64,000 nucleotides of DNA from Palsa-1447 sp964509885. Lineage in GTDB: Bacteria > Verrucomicrobiota > Verrucomicrobiia > Opitutales > Opitutaceae. This document shows, piece by piece, positions 16,329 through 23,392 of this stretch. Every line of letters starts with the position of its first letter. The stretch's first letter is position 1. The notes under the pieces are model-generated. The model searched no databases, was not told the origin of the DNA, and worked only from the letters and a program-made list of their open reading frames with translations. Position numbers and translations under genes: made by a program. The stretch covers positions 1 through 64,000 of the forward strand of contig CAZDZL010000012.1 in NCBI GenBank assembly GCA_964509885.1, in the 5' to 3' direction.

Positions 16329-16370
16329 GGGGAACACCCCATTCCCGAATTGGTGTCCAAGGGATAAGCT
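16329..16370 (+). promoter_or_regulatory. Element A: conserved inverted-repeat promoter region of the VOC/lipoprotein unit
   Basis: Positions 16329-16357 match 46446-46474 (minus strand) at 25 of 29 bases. Both have GAACACCC, ATTCCCGAA and GGTGTC in the same spacing, so that ACACC and GGTGT form inverted arms 13 nt apart. It is followed by TAAGCT (16365-16370), a good -10 about 26 nt before the ATG at 16396, with TTCCCG (16342-16347) in the -35 position 17 nt away. Both copies precede genes for related Gly-rich lipoproteins or their operon, which suggests common regulation. Confidence 0.55.
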
Positions 16371-16395
16371 CCTTTGGAGTCCCCTCCCAAACACC

Positions 16396-17304
16396 ATGCA
16401 CACGACCTCCCTTTCCAGATTGGCCTGCTCCCTCGGCGCCGCCGCGCTCCTCGCGACCGGCCTGGCCTCCGTCGCCCACGCCGACCCGTTCCCGTCGCTC
16501 ACCTCGCCCGCGACCACCGAACACCGCCCCGGCAAGCTCATCTGGGCCGACCTCTTCACCTCAGAGCCCGCGGCCGCGAGCAAGTTCTACTGCGGGCTGC
16601 TCGGATGGACGGCCTCGAACATCGACCAGAAGGGCAAGGCCTACATCGTCTTCATGAACAACGGCGTCCCCATCGCGGGCATCGCCCCCCACAGCCTCTC
16701 GAAGGCGGACCACCCGTCGCGCTGGATTGGTTACGTGTCCGTGAGCGACATCAAGGCGACCGTCGAGGCCGTTGAGAAGGCCGGCGGCAAGGTGCATGCG
16801 CCGATCCGGAAATTCCCGGACCGCGGCCACCAGGCGATCGTCGCGGACAGCGACGGCAACCCGATCGGCTTGCTCCAGTCGAGCTCGGGCGACCCCGCGG
16901 ATGACGGCACGGAGTTTGGCGAATGGAACTGGTTCGAGGTCTATGCCAGGGACACCCAGCTCTCGGCGAACTTCTACCACCAGGCGCTCGGGTTCAGCGC
17001 GGACACGGAGACCCGGTCCGACCGAAAGAGCGACTTCGTCCTCTCCAGCGGCGGAAACAGCAGGGGCGGAATCGCCCCCATCCCCACCGACGTGGCGGGC
17101 GCAAAGCCCAGCTGGCTCGGCATCATCCGCGTGGCGGACCTGGACGCGACCCTCGGCAAGGTCCCCGGCCTCGGCGGCGAGGTCCTCCTCCAGCCGCACT
17201 CGGTCGAGTTTGGTAGCCGCTTCGCCATCGTCCTCGATCCCACGGGCGGCACCGTGGGCCTGGTCCAATACATTGAGAGCGCCAACCCGTCGAAGAGCCC
17301 ATGA
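16396..17304 (+). CDS. Exported protein with two VOC domains
   Basis: A 302-residue protein. Residues 1-29 are a Sec signal peptide ending AHADPF. Two VOC domains follow: one from about 45 (GKLIWADLFTSEPAAASKFYCGLLGW) to 155, and one from about 170 (WNWFEVYARDTQLSANFYHQALGF) to 290. Tandem domains of this form occur in CFP30/CFP32-like proteins. Binding of a small molecule is likely, but neither the ligand nor a metal site can be assigned. Its stop overlaps the start of the lipoprotein gene (ATGA), so the two form an operon driven from element A. Confidence 0.85.
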   Translation: MHTTSLSRLACSLGAAALLATGLASVAHADPFPSLTSPATTEHRPGKLIWADLFTSEPAAASKFYCGLLGWTASNIDQKGKAYIVFMNNGVPIAGIAPHSLSKADHPSRWIGYVSVSDIKATVEAVEKAGGKVHAPIRKFPDRGHQAIVADSDGNPIGLLQSSSGDPADDGTEFGEWNWFEVYARDTQLSANFYHQALGFSADTETRSDRKSDFVLSSGGNSRGGIAPIPTDVAGAKPSWLGIIRVADLDATLGKVPGLGGEVLLQPHSVEFGSRFAIVLDPTGGTVGLVQYIESANPSKSP

Positions 17305-17531
17305 AACACCCGAATAAGTTCCTTCTCGCACTCCTCCTGCTGACCGGCGGCCTCCAGCTCGGAGCCCTTACCGGCTGCGTCGGCTACGTCGACGGCGGAG
17401 GAGGCGGCTACTACGGCGGCTACTACGGCGGCGGCCCTTGGTATGGCGGAGACGTTATCGTGGGCGGCGGCCGCGGCTGGTACGGCCACGGCGGCTACGT
17501 CCACCCCGGCGGCGGCGGCTGGCGCCGCTAA
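17301..17531 (+). CDS. Small Gly/Tyr-rich lipoprotein
   Basis: A 76-residue protein. The signal peptide ends in a lipobox-like LTGC (Cys26), after which the mature chain is almost entirely Gly, Tyr and Trp with a short basic end (GGGWRR). GGGPWYGGDVIVGGGRGWYG and GYVHPGG recur in the lipoprotein encoded at 46085-46417, so the two are paralogues. Low-complexity chains like this usually sit on the outer membrane or in the periplasm; function is unknown. It is coupled to the exported VOC gene by an ATGA overlap. Confidence 0.75.
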   Translation: MKHPNKFLLALLLLTGGLQLGALTGCVGYVDGGGGGYYGGYYGGGPWYGGDVIVGGGRGWYGHGGYVHPGGGGWRR

Positions 17532-17534
17532 GAC

Positions 17535-17557
17535 CCGCCGGCCTGGCCGCTCGGCGG
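17535..17557. terminator. Hairpin in the convergent gap
   Basis: CCGCCG and CGGCGG pair around an 11-nt loop that can itself fold (GGCCTGGCC). It fills the 27-bp gap between the stops of two convergent genes, as expected for a bidirectional terminator, although neither side has a T-run. Confidence 0.4.
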
Positions 17558-17558
17558 C

Positions 17559-17996
17559 CTAGTCGACCTCGGAGGCCTCAGGCGACCCGGCCGGCGGATC
17601 GTCCTTCGTCCTCGGAAAGGATTTTGCGAGGATCTCGCCCGCGCGCTCGATCCCGTGGACCAGCCCCGCCGTGAGGTCCCCGGCGCGGAAGTGAGCGGAC
17701 ATGGCCTCCGCGAGGCTCGCCCAGAAGGCGTCGCCGCACACCTCGTGCACCGCCTTGTCGCCGATGACGGCGAACTTGCGCGAGGGCGGGGAGAGGAAGA
17801 TCAGGACGCCGTTCCTGTGCGCAGACTTGGCCATGCCCATCTTGTTGAAATAGGCCTGGGCCGCCTTCACCGGGTCCTCGACCTGGTGGCGCGCCAGCGT
17901 GACACGGATCTCCCCGGAGGTCCGGGACTCGGCCGCACGGATGGCCCCCAGCACCCGGCGGTGGTCGATCTTCGGCGATGAGAAGGGCCAGCTCAT
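17559..17996 (-). CDS. TPM-domain protein (second copy)
   Basis: A 145-residue protein made essentially of one TPM (TLP18.3/Psb32/MOLO-1) domain: RRVLGAIRAAESRTSGEIRVTLARHQ, then GVLIFLSPPSRKFAVIGDKAVHEV and FRAGDLTAGLVHGIERAGEIL. It has no signal peptide, unlike the gene before it. ATG 17996 lies 5 nt after the stop of the membrane TPM protein; a longer frame upstream would overlap that gene. It is third in a lemA-TPM-TPM transcript, a common arrangement whose biochemical role is still unclear. Confidence 0.87.
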   Translation of the reverse strand: MSWPFSSPKIDHRRVLGAIRAAESRTSGEIRVTLARHQVEDPVKAAQAYFNKMGMAKSAHRNGVLIFLSPPSRKFAVIGDKAVHEVCGDAFWASLAEAMSAHFRAGDLTAGLVHGIERAGEILAKSFPRTKDDPPAGSPEASEVD

Positions 17997-18000
17997 GATG

Positions 18001-18765
18001 TCACCAGCTGCCCCCCGCGCCGCCGCCGCCGAACCCGCCGCCCCCTCCGGAAAAGCCGCCGCCACCGCCAAAGCCCCCGCCGCCGCCTCCGCCGCCGCTG
18101 CCGCCGAACAGGATCACGGGCAGGATGCCGCCGATGCCCGACCTGCCGCCGCCCTGGTACACAGAGGCCCGGCGCCGGATGATCGAGAAGATGATGAAGA
18201 TGAAGACCATCAGGCCGAAGAACGCGACGGGGGAGACCTGCTGGCTCCGGCGGTCGTTCACGGTGTGGCCCGTCCCGTGGTATTCCCCCCGGGTCGCGGC
18301 GATGATAGCGTTCACTCCGGCGGTCACGCCGCCGTCAAAGTCGCCCTTCCGGAACGCCGGGGCGATCTCGTCGGAGATGATCCGCTTTGAGAGGGCGTCG
18401 GTCAGGGTCGGCTCGAGCCCGTAGCCGACCTGAAGGTACATCTGGTGGGACTGGACGAAGATGAAGAGGACGGCGCCGTTGTCCTTGCCCTTCTGGCCCG
18501 CGTGCCAGGACTGGGCGACGCGCACCGTGTAGTCCTCGACCGAGGAGTCGCTCTGCATCGTCGGGAAGATCGCGACCAGGACCTGGCTCGACGTCGAGCG
18601 CTCGAACTGGTCGAGCTTCTGGTTGAGCGCCGAGGCCGTCGCCGGGCTGACGACCGAGGCGTAGTCGTTGAAATACGCCTTCGGCGCGGGCGGGATGACC
18701 TCCGCCGCCCCGGCGATGCCGGCGCCGAGCGCTAACAGGGCAAGGCCGATGCCGCGGCGGATCAC
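18001..18765 (-). CDS. YgcG-like TPM-domain membrane protein with Gly-rich tail
   Basis: A 254-residue protein. It has an N-terminal signal/anchor (GIGLALLALGAGIAGAAEV), a periplasmic TPM domain (about 25-155: YFNDYASVVSPATASALNQKL, LVAIFPTMQSD, GAVLFIFVQSHQMYLQVGYGLEP), then a transmembrane helix near 180 (FFGLMVFIFIIFSII). The tail of about 50 residues is nearly pure Gly with Phe and Ser, ending GGSW. This is the standard plan of YgcG/BatD-neighbour proteins paired with LemA. GTG 18765 overlaps the lemA stop, so coupling is likely. The Gly-rich tail is typical of the family, not a sequencing artefact. Confidence 0.9.
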   Translation of the reverse strand: MIRRGIGLALLALGAGIAGAAEVIPPAPKAYFNDYASVVSPATASALNQKLDQFERSTSSQVLVAIFPTMQSDSSVEDYTVRVAQSWHAGQKGKDNGAVLFIFVQSHQMYLQVGYGLEPTLTDALSKRIISDEIAPAFRKGDFDGGVTAGVNAIIAATRGEYHGTGHTVNDRRSQQVSPVAFFGLMVFIFIIFSIIRRRASVYQGGGRSGIGGILPVILFGGSGGGGGGGGFGGGGGFSGGGGGFGGGGAGGSW

Positions 18766-19388
18766 GGCTTGGCGGGCGCGGGGTTGTTGAAGTCGAACTG
18801 GACCTTGGGCGGGGTGTCCGAGCCCGGGGTCGCCGCGAAGTACGGGCGGTTCGTGAATCCGCACATGCCGGCCAGGATCACGGCCGGGAACCGCCGGATC
18901 GCCGTGTCATAGGCCTGGACCACGTCGTTGAAGCGCCCGCGCTCGACCGAGATGCGGTTCTCGGTGCCCTCGAGCTGCGACTGAAGGTCCCGGAAGTTGG
19001 CCGTGGCCTTGAGGTCCGGGTAGTTCTCGGAGACGACGAGGAGGCGGGACAGCGCAGAACCGAGCTGGCCCTGGGCCTGCTGGAAAGCCGCGAGCTGGGC
19101 CGGGTCGGTCGGCGCCGTGCCGGACGGAAGCTGGGCCCGGCCCACCGAGGCCCGGGCCTCGGTCACCGCCATCAGGGTCGACTTCTCAAAGTTGGCGGCA
19201 CCGGCCACGGTGCTCACCAGGTTCGGCACGAGGTCGGCGCGGCGCTGGTAGACGTTCTGCACCTGCGCCCACTGGGCGTCCGTCGCCTGCAGTTTGGTGA
19301 CGAGCCCATTGTAGCTGGACATGACGAGAAGCCCGGCGATCACGACCAGGGCCACGAAACCGATGAGGATTTTTGTCGCTGTACCCAT
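18762..19388 (-). CDS. lemA: LemA family protein
   Basis: A 208-residue protein with one N-terminal transmembrane helix (ILIGFVALVVIAGLLVMSSYN). The LemA helical domain follows: QVQNVYQRRADLVPNLVSTVAGAA, LVVSENYPDLKATANFRDLQSQLEGTENRISVERGRFNDVVQAYDTAIRRFP. The family has a short cytoplasmic or periplasmic helical bundle on a membrane anchor and no known enzymatic activity. Here it heads a lemA-TPM-TPM operon. ATG 19388 lies 6 nt after a good -10, so the transcript is probably leaderless. Confidence 0.93.
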   Translation of the reverse strand: MGTATKILIGFVALVVIAGLLVMSSYNGLVTKLQATDAQWAQVQNVYQRRADLVPNLVSTVAGAANFEKSTLMAVTEARASVGRAQLPSGTAPTDPAQLAAFQQAQGQLGSALSRLLVVSENYPDLKATANFRDLQSQLEGTENRISVERGRFNDVVQAYDTAIRRFPAVILAGMCGFTNRPYFAATPGSDTPPKVQFDFNNPAPAKP

Positions 19389-19394
19389 CGTACG

Positions 19395-19423
19395 AAGCTA
19401 CGCCCGATGGACCCCGCTTGCAA
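19395..19423 (-). promoter_or_regulatory. lemA promoter (TTGCAA-N17-TAGCTT)
   Basis: On the minus strand TTGCAA (19423-19418) is followed after exactly 17 nt by TAGCTT (19400-19395). The lemA ATG begins 6 nt later, which would place the transcript start at or next to the start codon. Confidence 0.55.
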
Positions 19424-19449
19424 GGTCGTTCCGGCCGCGCCAAGGGCAC

Positions 19450-20694
19450 ATGCACGCCACACCCGAACAGTCGCACGCGATCCTCGCGGTCTTCGCGCTC
19501 ACATACGTGGGCCTTGCCGTCGGGCGCATCCCCGGCCTGCGGCTGGACAGGACGGGCATAGCGATCCTCGGCGCCATCCTGATGCTGATCGTCTCGGGCG
19601 GCTCCGTCGGCGCGGCGGCCGCCACCGTCAACTGGCCGACCGTCCTCCTCGTCTTCGGGTTCTTCGTCATCTCCGCCCAGCTGCGGCTCTCGGGGCTCTA
19701 CGACCGCGTCGCCGTCGCCATCTCGGCGCGCCCGGCGGCGCCCCTGAGCTTCCTGGCGTTCCTGATCGCTGTGACGGCGGGGCTTTCCGCATTCCTCAAC
19801 AATGATATCGTCTGCTATGTGCTGACCCCCGTCGTCGGGGCGGCGCTCCTGCGCAAGCAGATGGACCCCGTCCCTTACCTGGTCGCATTGGCCGCGGCCA
19901 GCAACATTGGCGCCGCAGCCACCCTCATCGGCAACGGACAGAACATGCTGATCGGGTCCGTCGCCCACCTCGACTTTTTCCGGTACATCCTCTGGTGCTT
20001 CGTGCCGGTGGCGTTCGGGCTCTGCGCGGTCTACGTCGTGACGCGGATGGCGATGGGTGACGGCGCCCCGGCGCCCCTGCTCGCGGATACGGAGCCCGTG
20101 GACGCCCCCGTCCCGTTCAACAGGTACCACACGGTAAAGGGCCTCGTGATCCTCGCGGGGGTGATGGCGTTCTTCTTCACCTCCGTGCCTAGGGAAATCA
20201 CGGTCCTCGTCGCGGCGAGCATCCACTTCCTGAGCTCTAGATTCCAGACGCGCCAGCTGCTCAACCTCGTCGACTGGCCCGTGCTGCTGATCTTCCTGTC
20301 CCTCTTTGTCGTGACCGGGACCTTCCAGGAGACGGGCTACGGCGACCGCCTCGTGGCGTGGATGGAGGGCCTTGGGTTCGGCCCGACCCTGCCGCACAAC
20401 GAGGTCATCCTCACGGCGGCGCTTTCCATCCTGATCAACAATGCGCCGGCCGTGATGCTGCTCATCAAGATCGTGCCGATCACCCATGCCTCGGTCGCGT
20501 ACATCATGGCCGTCGCGAACAGCATGGCAGGGAGCGCCATCCTCACCTCCAGCATCGCGAACATCATCGTCGTCCAGCAGGCGCGCCGCCAGGGAATCAT
20601 CATCAGCTTCGGGGCCTTTGCGCGGCGCGGGATCCCCATCACGCTCGCGGCCCTGGCGGGCCTTGTCGGATGGGCAGCGCTCATGGGGCCCTGA
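19450..20694 (+). CDS. ArsB/NhaD-type anion or cation permease (ion transporter superfamily)
   Basis: A 414-residue membrane protein with about eleven hydrophobic helices in two similar halves. Each half has a re-entrant-loop signature: FLNNDIVCYVLTPVV with ALAAASNIGAAATLIGNGQNM, and LINNAPAVMLLIKIV with AVANSMAGSAILTSSIANI. The paired (F/I)xNN plus N-rich motifs are typical of the ArsB/NhaD/CitM superfamily. The substrate (arsenite, sodium, or a di- or tricarboxylate) cannot be assigned, and no arsenic genes are nearby. ATG 19450 follows the divergent lemA promoter. Confidence 0.85.
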   Translation: MHATPEQSHAILAVFALTYVGLAVGRIPGLRLDRTGIAILGAILMLIVSGGSVGAAAATVNWPTVLLVFGFFVISAQLRLSGLYDRVAVAISARPAAPLSFLAFLIAVTAGLSAFLNNDIVCYVLTPVVGAALLRKQMDPVPYLVALAAASNIGAAATLIGNGQNMLIGSVAHLDFFRYILWCFVPVAFGLCAVYVVTRMAMGDGAPAPLLADTEPVDAPVPFNRYHTVKGLVILAGVMAFFFTSVPREITVLVAASIHFLSSRFQTRQLLNLVDWPVLLIFLSLFVVTGTFQETGYGDRLVAWMEGLGFGPTLPHNEVILTAALSILINNAPAVMLLIKIVPITHASVAYIMAVANSMAGSAILTSSIANIIVVQQARRQGIIISFGAFARRGIPITLAALAGLVGWAALMGP

Positions 20695-20741
20695 CTCGCT
20701 TGTGCGATCCCGAAGCGGGCGGCAGTATGGAGATGGGACCC

Positions 20742-22076
20742 ATGACTGATGACGCCGAACTCCTCCGCCAGTACGCCGACAACCGCTCCGACGAAGCCTT
20801 TGCCGAACTCGTCCAGCGCCATGTCGATCTCGTTTACTCCGCTGCACTTAGGCGCTGCCTCGGCAACCACCACCGCGCGCAGGAGGTGACGCAGATGGTC
20901 TTCGTCGATCTCGCGCGCAAGGCCGCGGCGCTCGCCGATCATCCCGTGCTGGCTGCGTGGCTCCACCGCAGCAGCCACCTCGCCGCCCTCGACCTGGCCC
21001 GCAGGGAGGGCCGCCGACAGAAGTACGAGCGGGCGGCCGGCACCGAGGCCGAGGTCATGGGAACCGACCCGCAGGCGGTCGCCTGGGAGGAGGTCGGCCC
21101 CGTCCTCGACCAGGCGCTCGACGGGCTGAGCGAGCGCGATCGCCAGGCCATTCTCCTGCGCTTCTTCGGGAATCAACCGTTCGGCGAGGTTGGGCAGCGC
21201 CTCAGGATCTCCGAGAACGCCGCCCGGATGAGGGTGGAGAGGGCGCTCGAGACGCTCAACCGGGTCCTGGCAAGGCGCGGCATCACCTCGTCATCGGCGG
21301 CCCTGGCGGCCGCGCTTTCAAGCAACGCCGTTGTCGGCGCGCCAGCCGGCGTCGCCGCCTCGAGCGCGGCGGCCGTCGCGTCTGTCGCCGGGGGCGCAGG
21401 CCTCGGCTGGCTCGCCTTTATGAGCACATCGAAACTACCCCTTGCCGTCTGCGCCGCAGTCCTCCTGGGAGGCGCGGCTGTCGTCGGTGTCCAGGACCAC
21501 TCCGCCCGGACGTCCGCCGCCGAGATCGCCGGCCTCGACGCGCAGAACGCCTCAATCCCGGGACTCGAGTCCCGACACAAGGCCCTTTCGAAGGACGACG
21601 ACCTCGTGCGCAGCCTCAGGGACGAGGCTGCCTCCGTTGGCATTCTTCGGGGCCAGGTCAGGGAGCTTGAGACCGCCGCAGGCGAGGCACAGGCTGCCGC
21701 GGCCCGCAAGGGGAGCGTCCGAGCCCCCAAGCTGGACGGCAGCCAGCCCATATTCGACCTTTCTAAGCTTGACCAGCGGCCGGCCGTGCTGAGTCAGCAC
21801 AGGCCCGAATACCCCCAGCAGATGATACAGGCGGGCGCCGCGGGGGAAGCCCTGGTCGACTTCGTCGTCGGGAGCGATGGCGTGGTCTACAATGCCACCG
21901 CCGTCACATCGACTGACAAGGCCTTCGCGGACTCGGCCGTCCAAGCCGTCAGCCAATGGGTCTTCAAGCCGGGGCAGGTGGGCGGCCAGAACGTCTACAC
22001 CCACATGCAGGTGCCGATCGTCTTCACGCTGTCCTCGGATCCACCGCCGCCGCCCTCGGCGGCCAGCTGGTTTTAG
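20742..22076 (+). CDS. ECF-type sigma factor fused to a membrane anchor and TonB C-terminal domain
   Basis: A 444-residue multidomain protein. Residues about 1-180 are an ECF sigma factor: region 2 (DEAFAELVQRHVDLVYSAALR; HRAQEVTQMVFVDLARKA) and region 4 (LSERDRQAILLRFF; VGQRLRISENAARMRVERAL). An Ala/Ser-rich linker leads to one transmembrane helix near 232-250 (LPLAVCAAVLLGGAAVVGVQ), then a periplasmic coiled coil (about 265-330). A TonB C-terminal domain closes the chain (EYPQQMIQAGAAGEALVDFVV; SAVQAVSQWVFKPGQ) with a Pro-rich end. A membrane-held sigma factor that can sense or transmit TonB-type signals is implied. ATG 20727 is an alternative start. The next gene is 4 nt away. Confidence 0.88.
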   Translation: MTDDAELLRQYADNRSDEAFAELVQRHVDLVYSAALRRCLGNHHRAQEVTQMVFVDLARKAAALADHPVLAAWLHRSSHLAALDLARREGRRQKYERAAGTEAEVMGTDPQAVAWEEVGPVLDQALDGLSERDRQAILLRFFGNQPFGEVGQRLRISENAARMRVERALETLNRVLARRGITSSSAALAAALSSNAVVGAPAGVAASSAAAVASVAGGAGLGWLAFMSTSKLPLAVCAAVLLGGAAVVGVQDHSARTSAAEIAGLDAQNASIPGLESRHKALSKDDDLVRSLRDEAASVGILRGQVRELETAAGEAQAAAARKGSVRAPKLDGSQPIFDLSKLDQRPAVLSQHRPEYPQQMIQAGAAGEALVDFVVGSDGVVYNATAVTSTDKAFADSAVQAVSQWVFKPGQVGGQNVYTHMQVPIVFTLSSDPPPPPSAASWF

Positions 22077-22080
22077 CGCA

Positions 22081-22833
22081 ATGAGATCGTCGCTCAGAGC
22101 CTGGATCCTCCCCATTTCCGCCGCCCTGGTCGTCGCGATCATCGTTGTGAGAAATCGGCAAGACGCCGCCGTGCGCTCGGGCGCGCTGGAGCGAGCGCGC
22201 AGCCAGAGTCTCAAGCTGAGCGCGCTTCGCGAGGAGAACCGGCTGCTGGAATCCCACCGGTTGTCGGCGGACGAGCGAAGTCAGCTTGAGGAAAAGCACG
22301 CCGAGGCGGACGCGCTTCGGGCGCGCCTGGCGGAGCTCCAAAGGGAGGCAGCGGCGCCAAGGCCAGCGGAAGACACGATACCCGCCGGCGAATGGGCGAA
22401 CTCCGGACGCGAGACTCCTCGGGCCGCGATCCTGAGCGTCCTATGGGCGGCATCCCGGGGCGACGTTGACAGCCTTGCCGGCCTTGTTGGATTTGCGCCG
22501 GATGTTCGCGCGCAGGCCGATGCCTTGTTCGCGAGGCTGCCCCCGACGTCGCAGCAGGAATACGGAAGCCCGGAGAAGGTCGTTGCGACGCTCCTCGCGG
22601 GGAACTTCCCGAAGGACGCTTCGGCGGTGGCCATATTTGCGGACAGGCAATGGGGACAGGACGCCGCGATCGCGATGCAGGTTGATCGTTCAGACGGCAA
22701 CGCGCGAATTAACCAGTTCCAATTCCATCATGGGCCCGAAGGCTGGCAACTCCTCGTCCCGGCCAGCGTGATGTCCGGGTATGAGAAGATTCTGCTCGGC
22801 GATCCGCAGCCCGCTGAATCCGGCGCACAATAG
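22081..22833 (+). CDS. Membrane-anchored coiled-coil protein, sigma-factor partner
   Basis: A 250-residue protein. It has one N-terminal transmembrane helix (RAWILPISAALVVAIIVV), a coiled coil from about 28 to 92 rich in Leu, Glu and Arg (LKLSALREENRLLESHRLSADERSQLEEKHAEADALRARLAELQRE), and a C-terminal globular domain (about 110-245) of unknown type. It begins 4 nt after the sigma-TonB fusion stop and is surely cotranscribed. A role as anti-sigma or sensor partner is inference from position and topology; no zinc-binding anti-sigma motif is seen. Confidence 0.75.
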   Translation: MRSSLRAWILPISAALVVAIIVVRNRQDAAVRSGALERARSQSLKLSALREENRLLESHRLSADERSQLEEKHAEADALRARLAELQREAAAPRPAEDTIPAGEWANSGRETPRAAILSVLWAASRGDVDSLAGLVGFAPDVRAQADALFARLPPTSQQEYGSPEKVVATLLAGNFPKDASAVAIFADRQWGQDAAIAMQVDRSDGNARINQFQFHHGPEGWQLLVPASVMSGYEKILLGDPQPAESGAQ

Positions 22834-22908
22834 GCTTTCCCTGGGAATCGAACGACTCCCCGCGGGCTCCCTGAAGGCTGCGTCTAGCCGCCGGGAAGGG
22901 GGGGAGAA

Positions 22909-22944
22909 GACCCCATTGGAGGGTGCGCCCAAAGAGGTTAAGCT
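22909..22944 (+). promoter_or_regulatory. Element B: promoter of the small membrane protein gene
   Basis: GACCCCA (22909-22915) precedes a -35-like TTGGAG (22916-22921). After 17 nt comes -10 TAAGCT (22939-22944), the same hexamer as in element A. The ATG at 22952 lies 7 nt after the -10, so the transcript should be leaderless or nearly so. Confidence 0.45.
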
Positions 22945-22951
22945 TCCTACA

Positions 22952-23107
22952 ATGAATACACTCCTCCTGGTTATCGTTCTTCTCCTCCTGTTCGGTGGCG
23001 GCGGCTTCTATGTCGGCGGACCCGCCTACGGCGGCGGAGGCCTAGGTCTCGTCCTCCTGATCTGCCTCATCATCTTTCTCTTCGGCGGATTCCGAGCGAA
23101 GAACTGA
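22952..23107 (+). CDS. Small hydrophobic DUF3309-like membrane protein
   Basis: A 51-residue protein with two hydrophobic helices (LLLVIVLLLLFGGGGFYV and GLVLLICLIIFLFGG) joined by a Gly/Tyr turn, ending in a basic FRAKN. The length and the GGGG(F/Y) turn fit DUF3309-type small membrane proteins, which are frequent in stress-related clusters. No function is known. Confidence 0.75.
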   Translation: MNTLLLVIVLLLLFGGGGFYVGGPAYGGGGLGLVLLICLIIFLFGGFRAKN

Positions 23108-23108
23108 T

Positions 23109-23319
23109 CTGAAGTCCCAGATCAAGCGGCCCGGGCTCGACCATCGCCACCGCGACCTGTCGGGGCAGATCGAGAGGAAGCACGGCAACACGCTCCTGAA
23201 GGCCCTGCGCAAGCAGTACGGACAGCACGTAGCCCCGGGGCCCCCGCAGTGACATGATGCTGAAGACTCTGCGCGCCGAGGTGAGCGGCAAGAGCCTGAG
23301 CCGGATTCTGAAAGGGTAG
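23109..23319 (+). pseudogene. Small soluble protein gene split by a frameshift
   Basis: Frame 1 (from CTG 23109, stop 23250-23252) encodes a basic chain with LDHRHRDLSGQIERKHGNTL and LRKQYGQHVAPG. Frame 2 then continues RSDMMLKTLRAEVSGKSLSR to the stop at 23319. Joined at the CCCCC run (23241-23245), they give about 70 residues in the order I remember for a small family with the pattern GNTL-x-TLR-x-x-YG then SD-x-KL and SL-x-x-L. One extra C would explain the break. It could be a real pseudogene or an assembly error. No ATG start is present. Confidence 0.4.
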
Positions 23320-23392
23320 CGTGCCTTGCGCGGAAGGTTCCCGCGCCGCCTTCGCTTTGACATCGCGTCTAGCGGCCCACAGAAGTGGCGCG

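Noticed and set aside
16319..16367. Possible short peptide reading GEHPIPE in front of the exported VOC gene, also found upstream of the 46085 gene
   Set aside because: The similarity comes from the shared DNA element; the frames lack start signals and the second copy is read on an extended, unsupported frame. DNA-level conservation is the better explanation.
17301..18200. Gly-rich low-complexity stretches as a DNA repeat or CRISPR-like array
   Set aside because: They are coding: tails of a lipoprotein and of the YgcG-like protein, with GGC/GGA codons and no regular spacer-repeat spacing.
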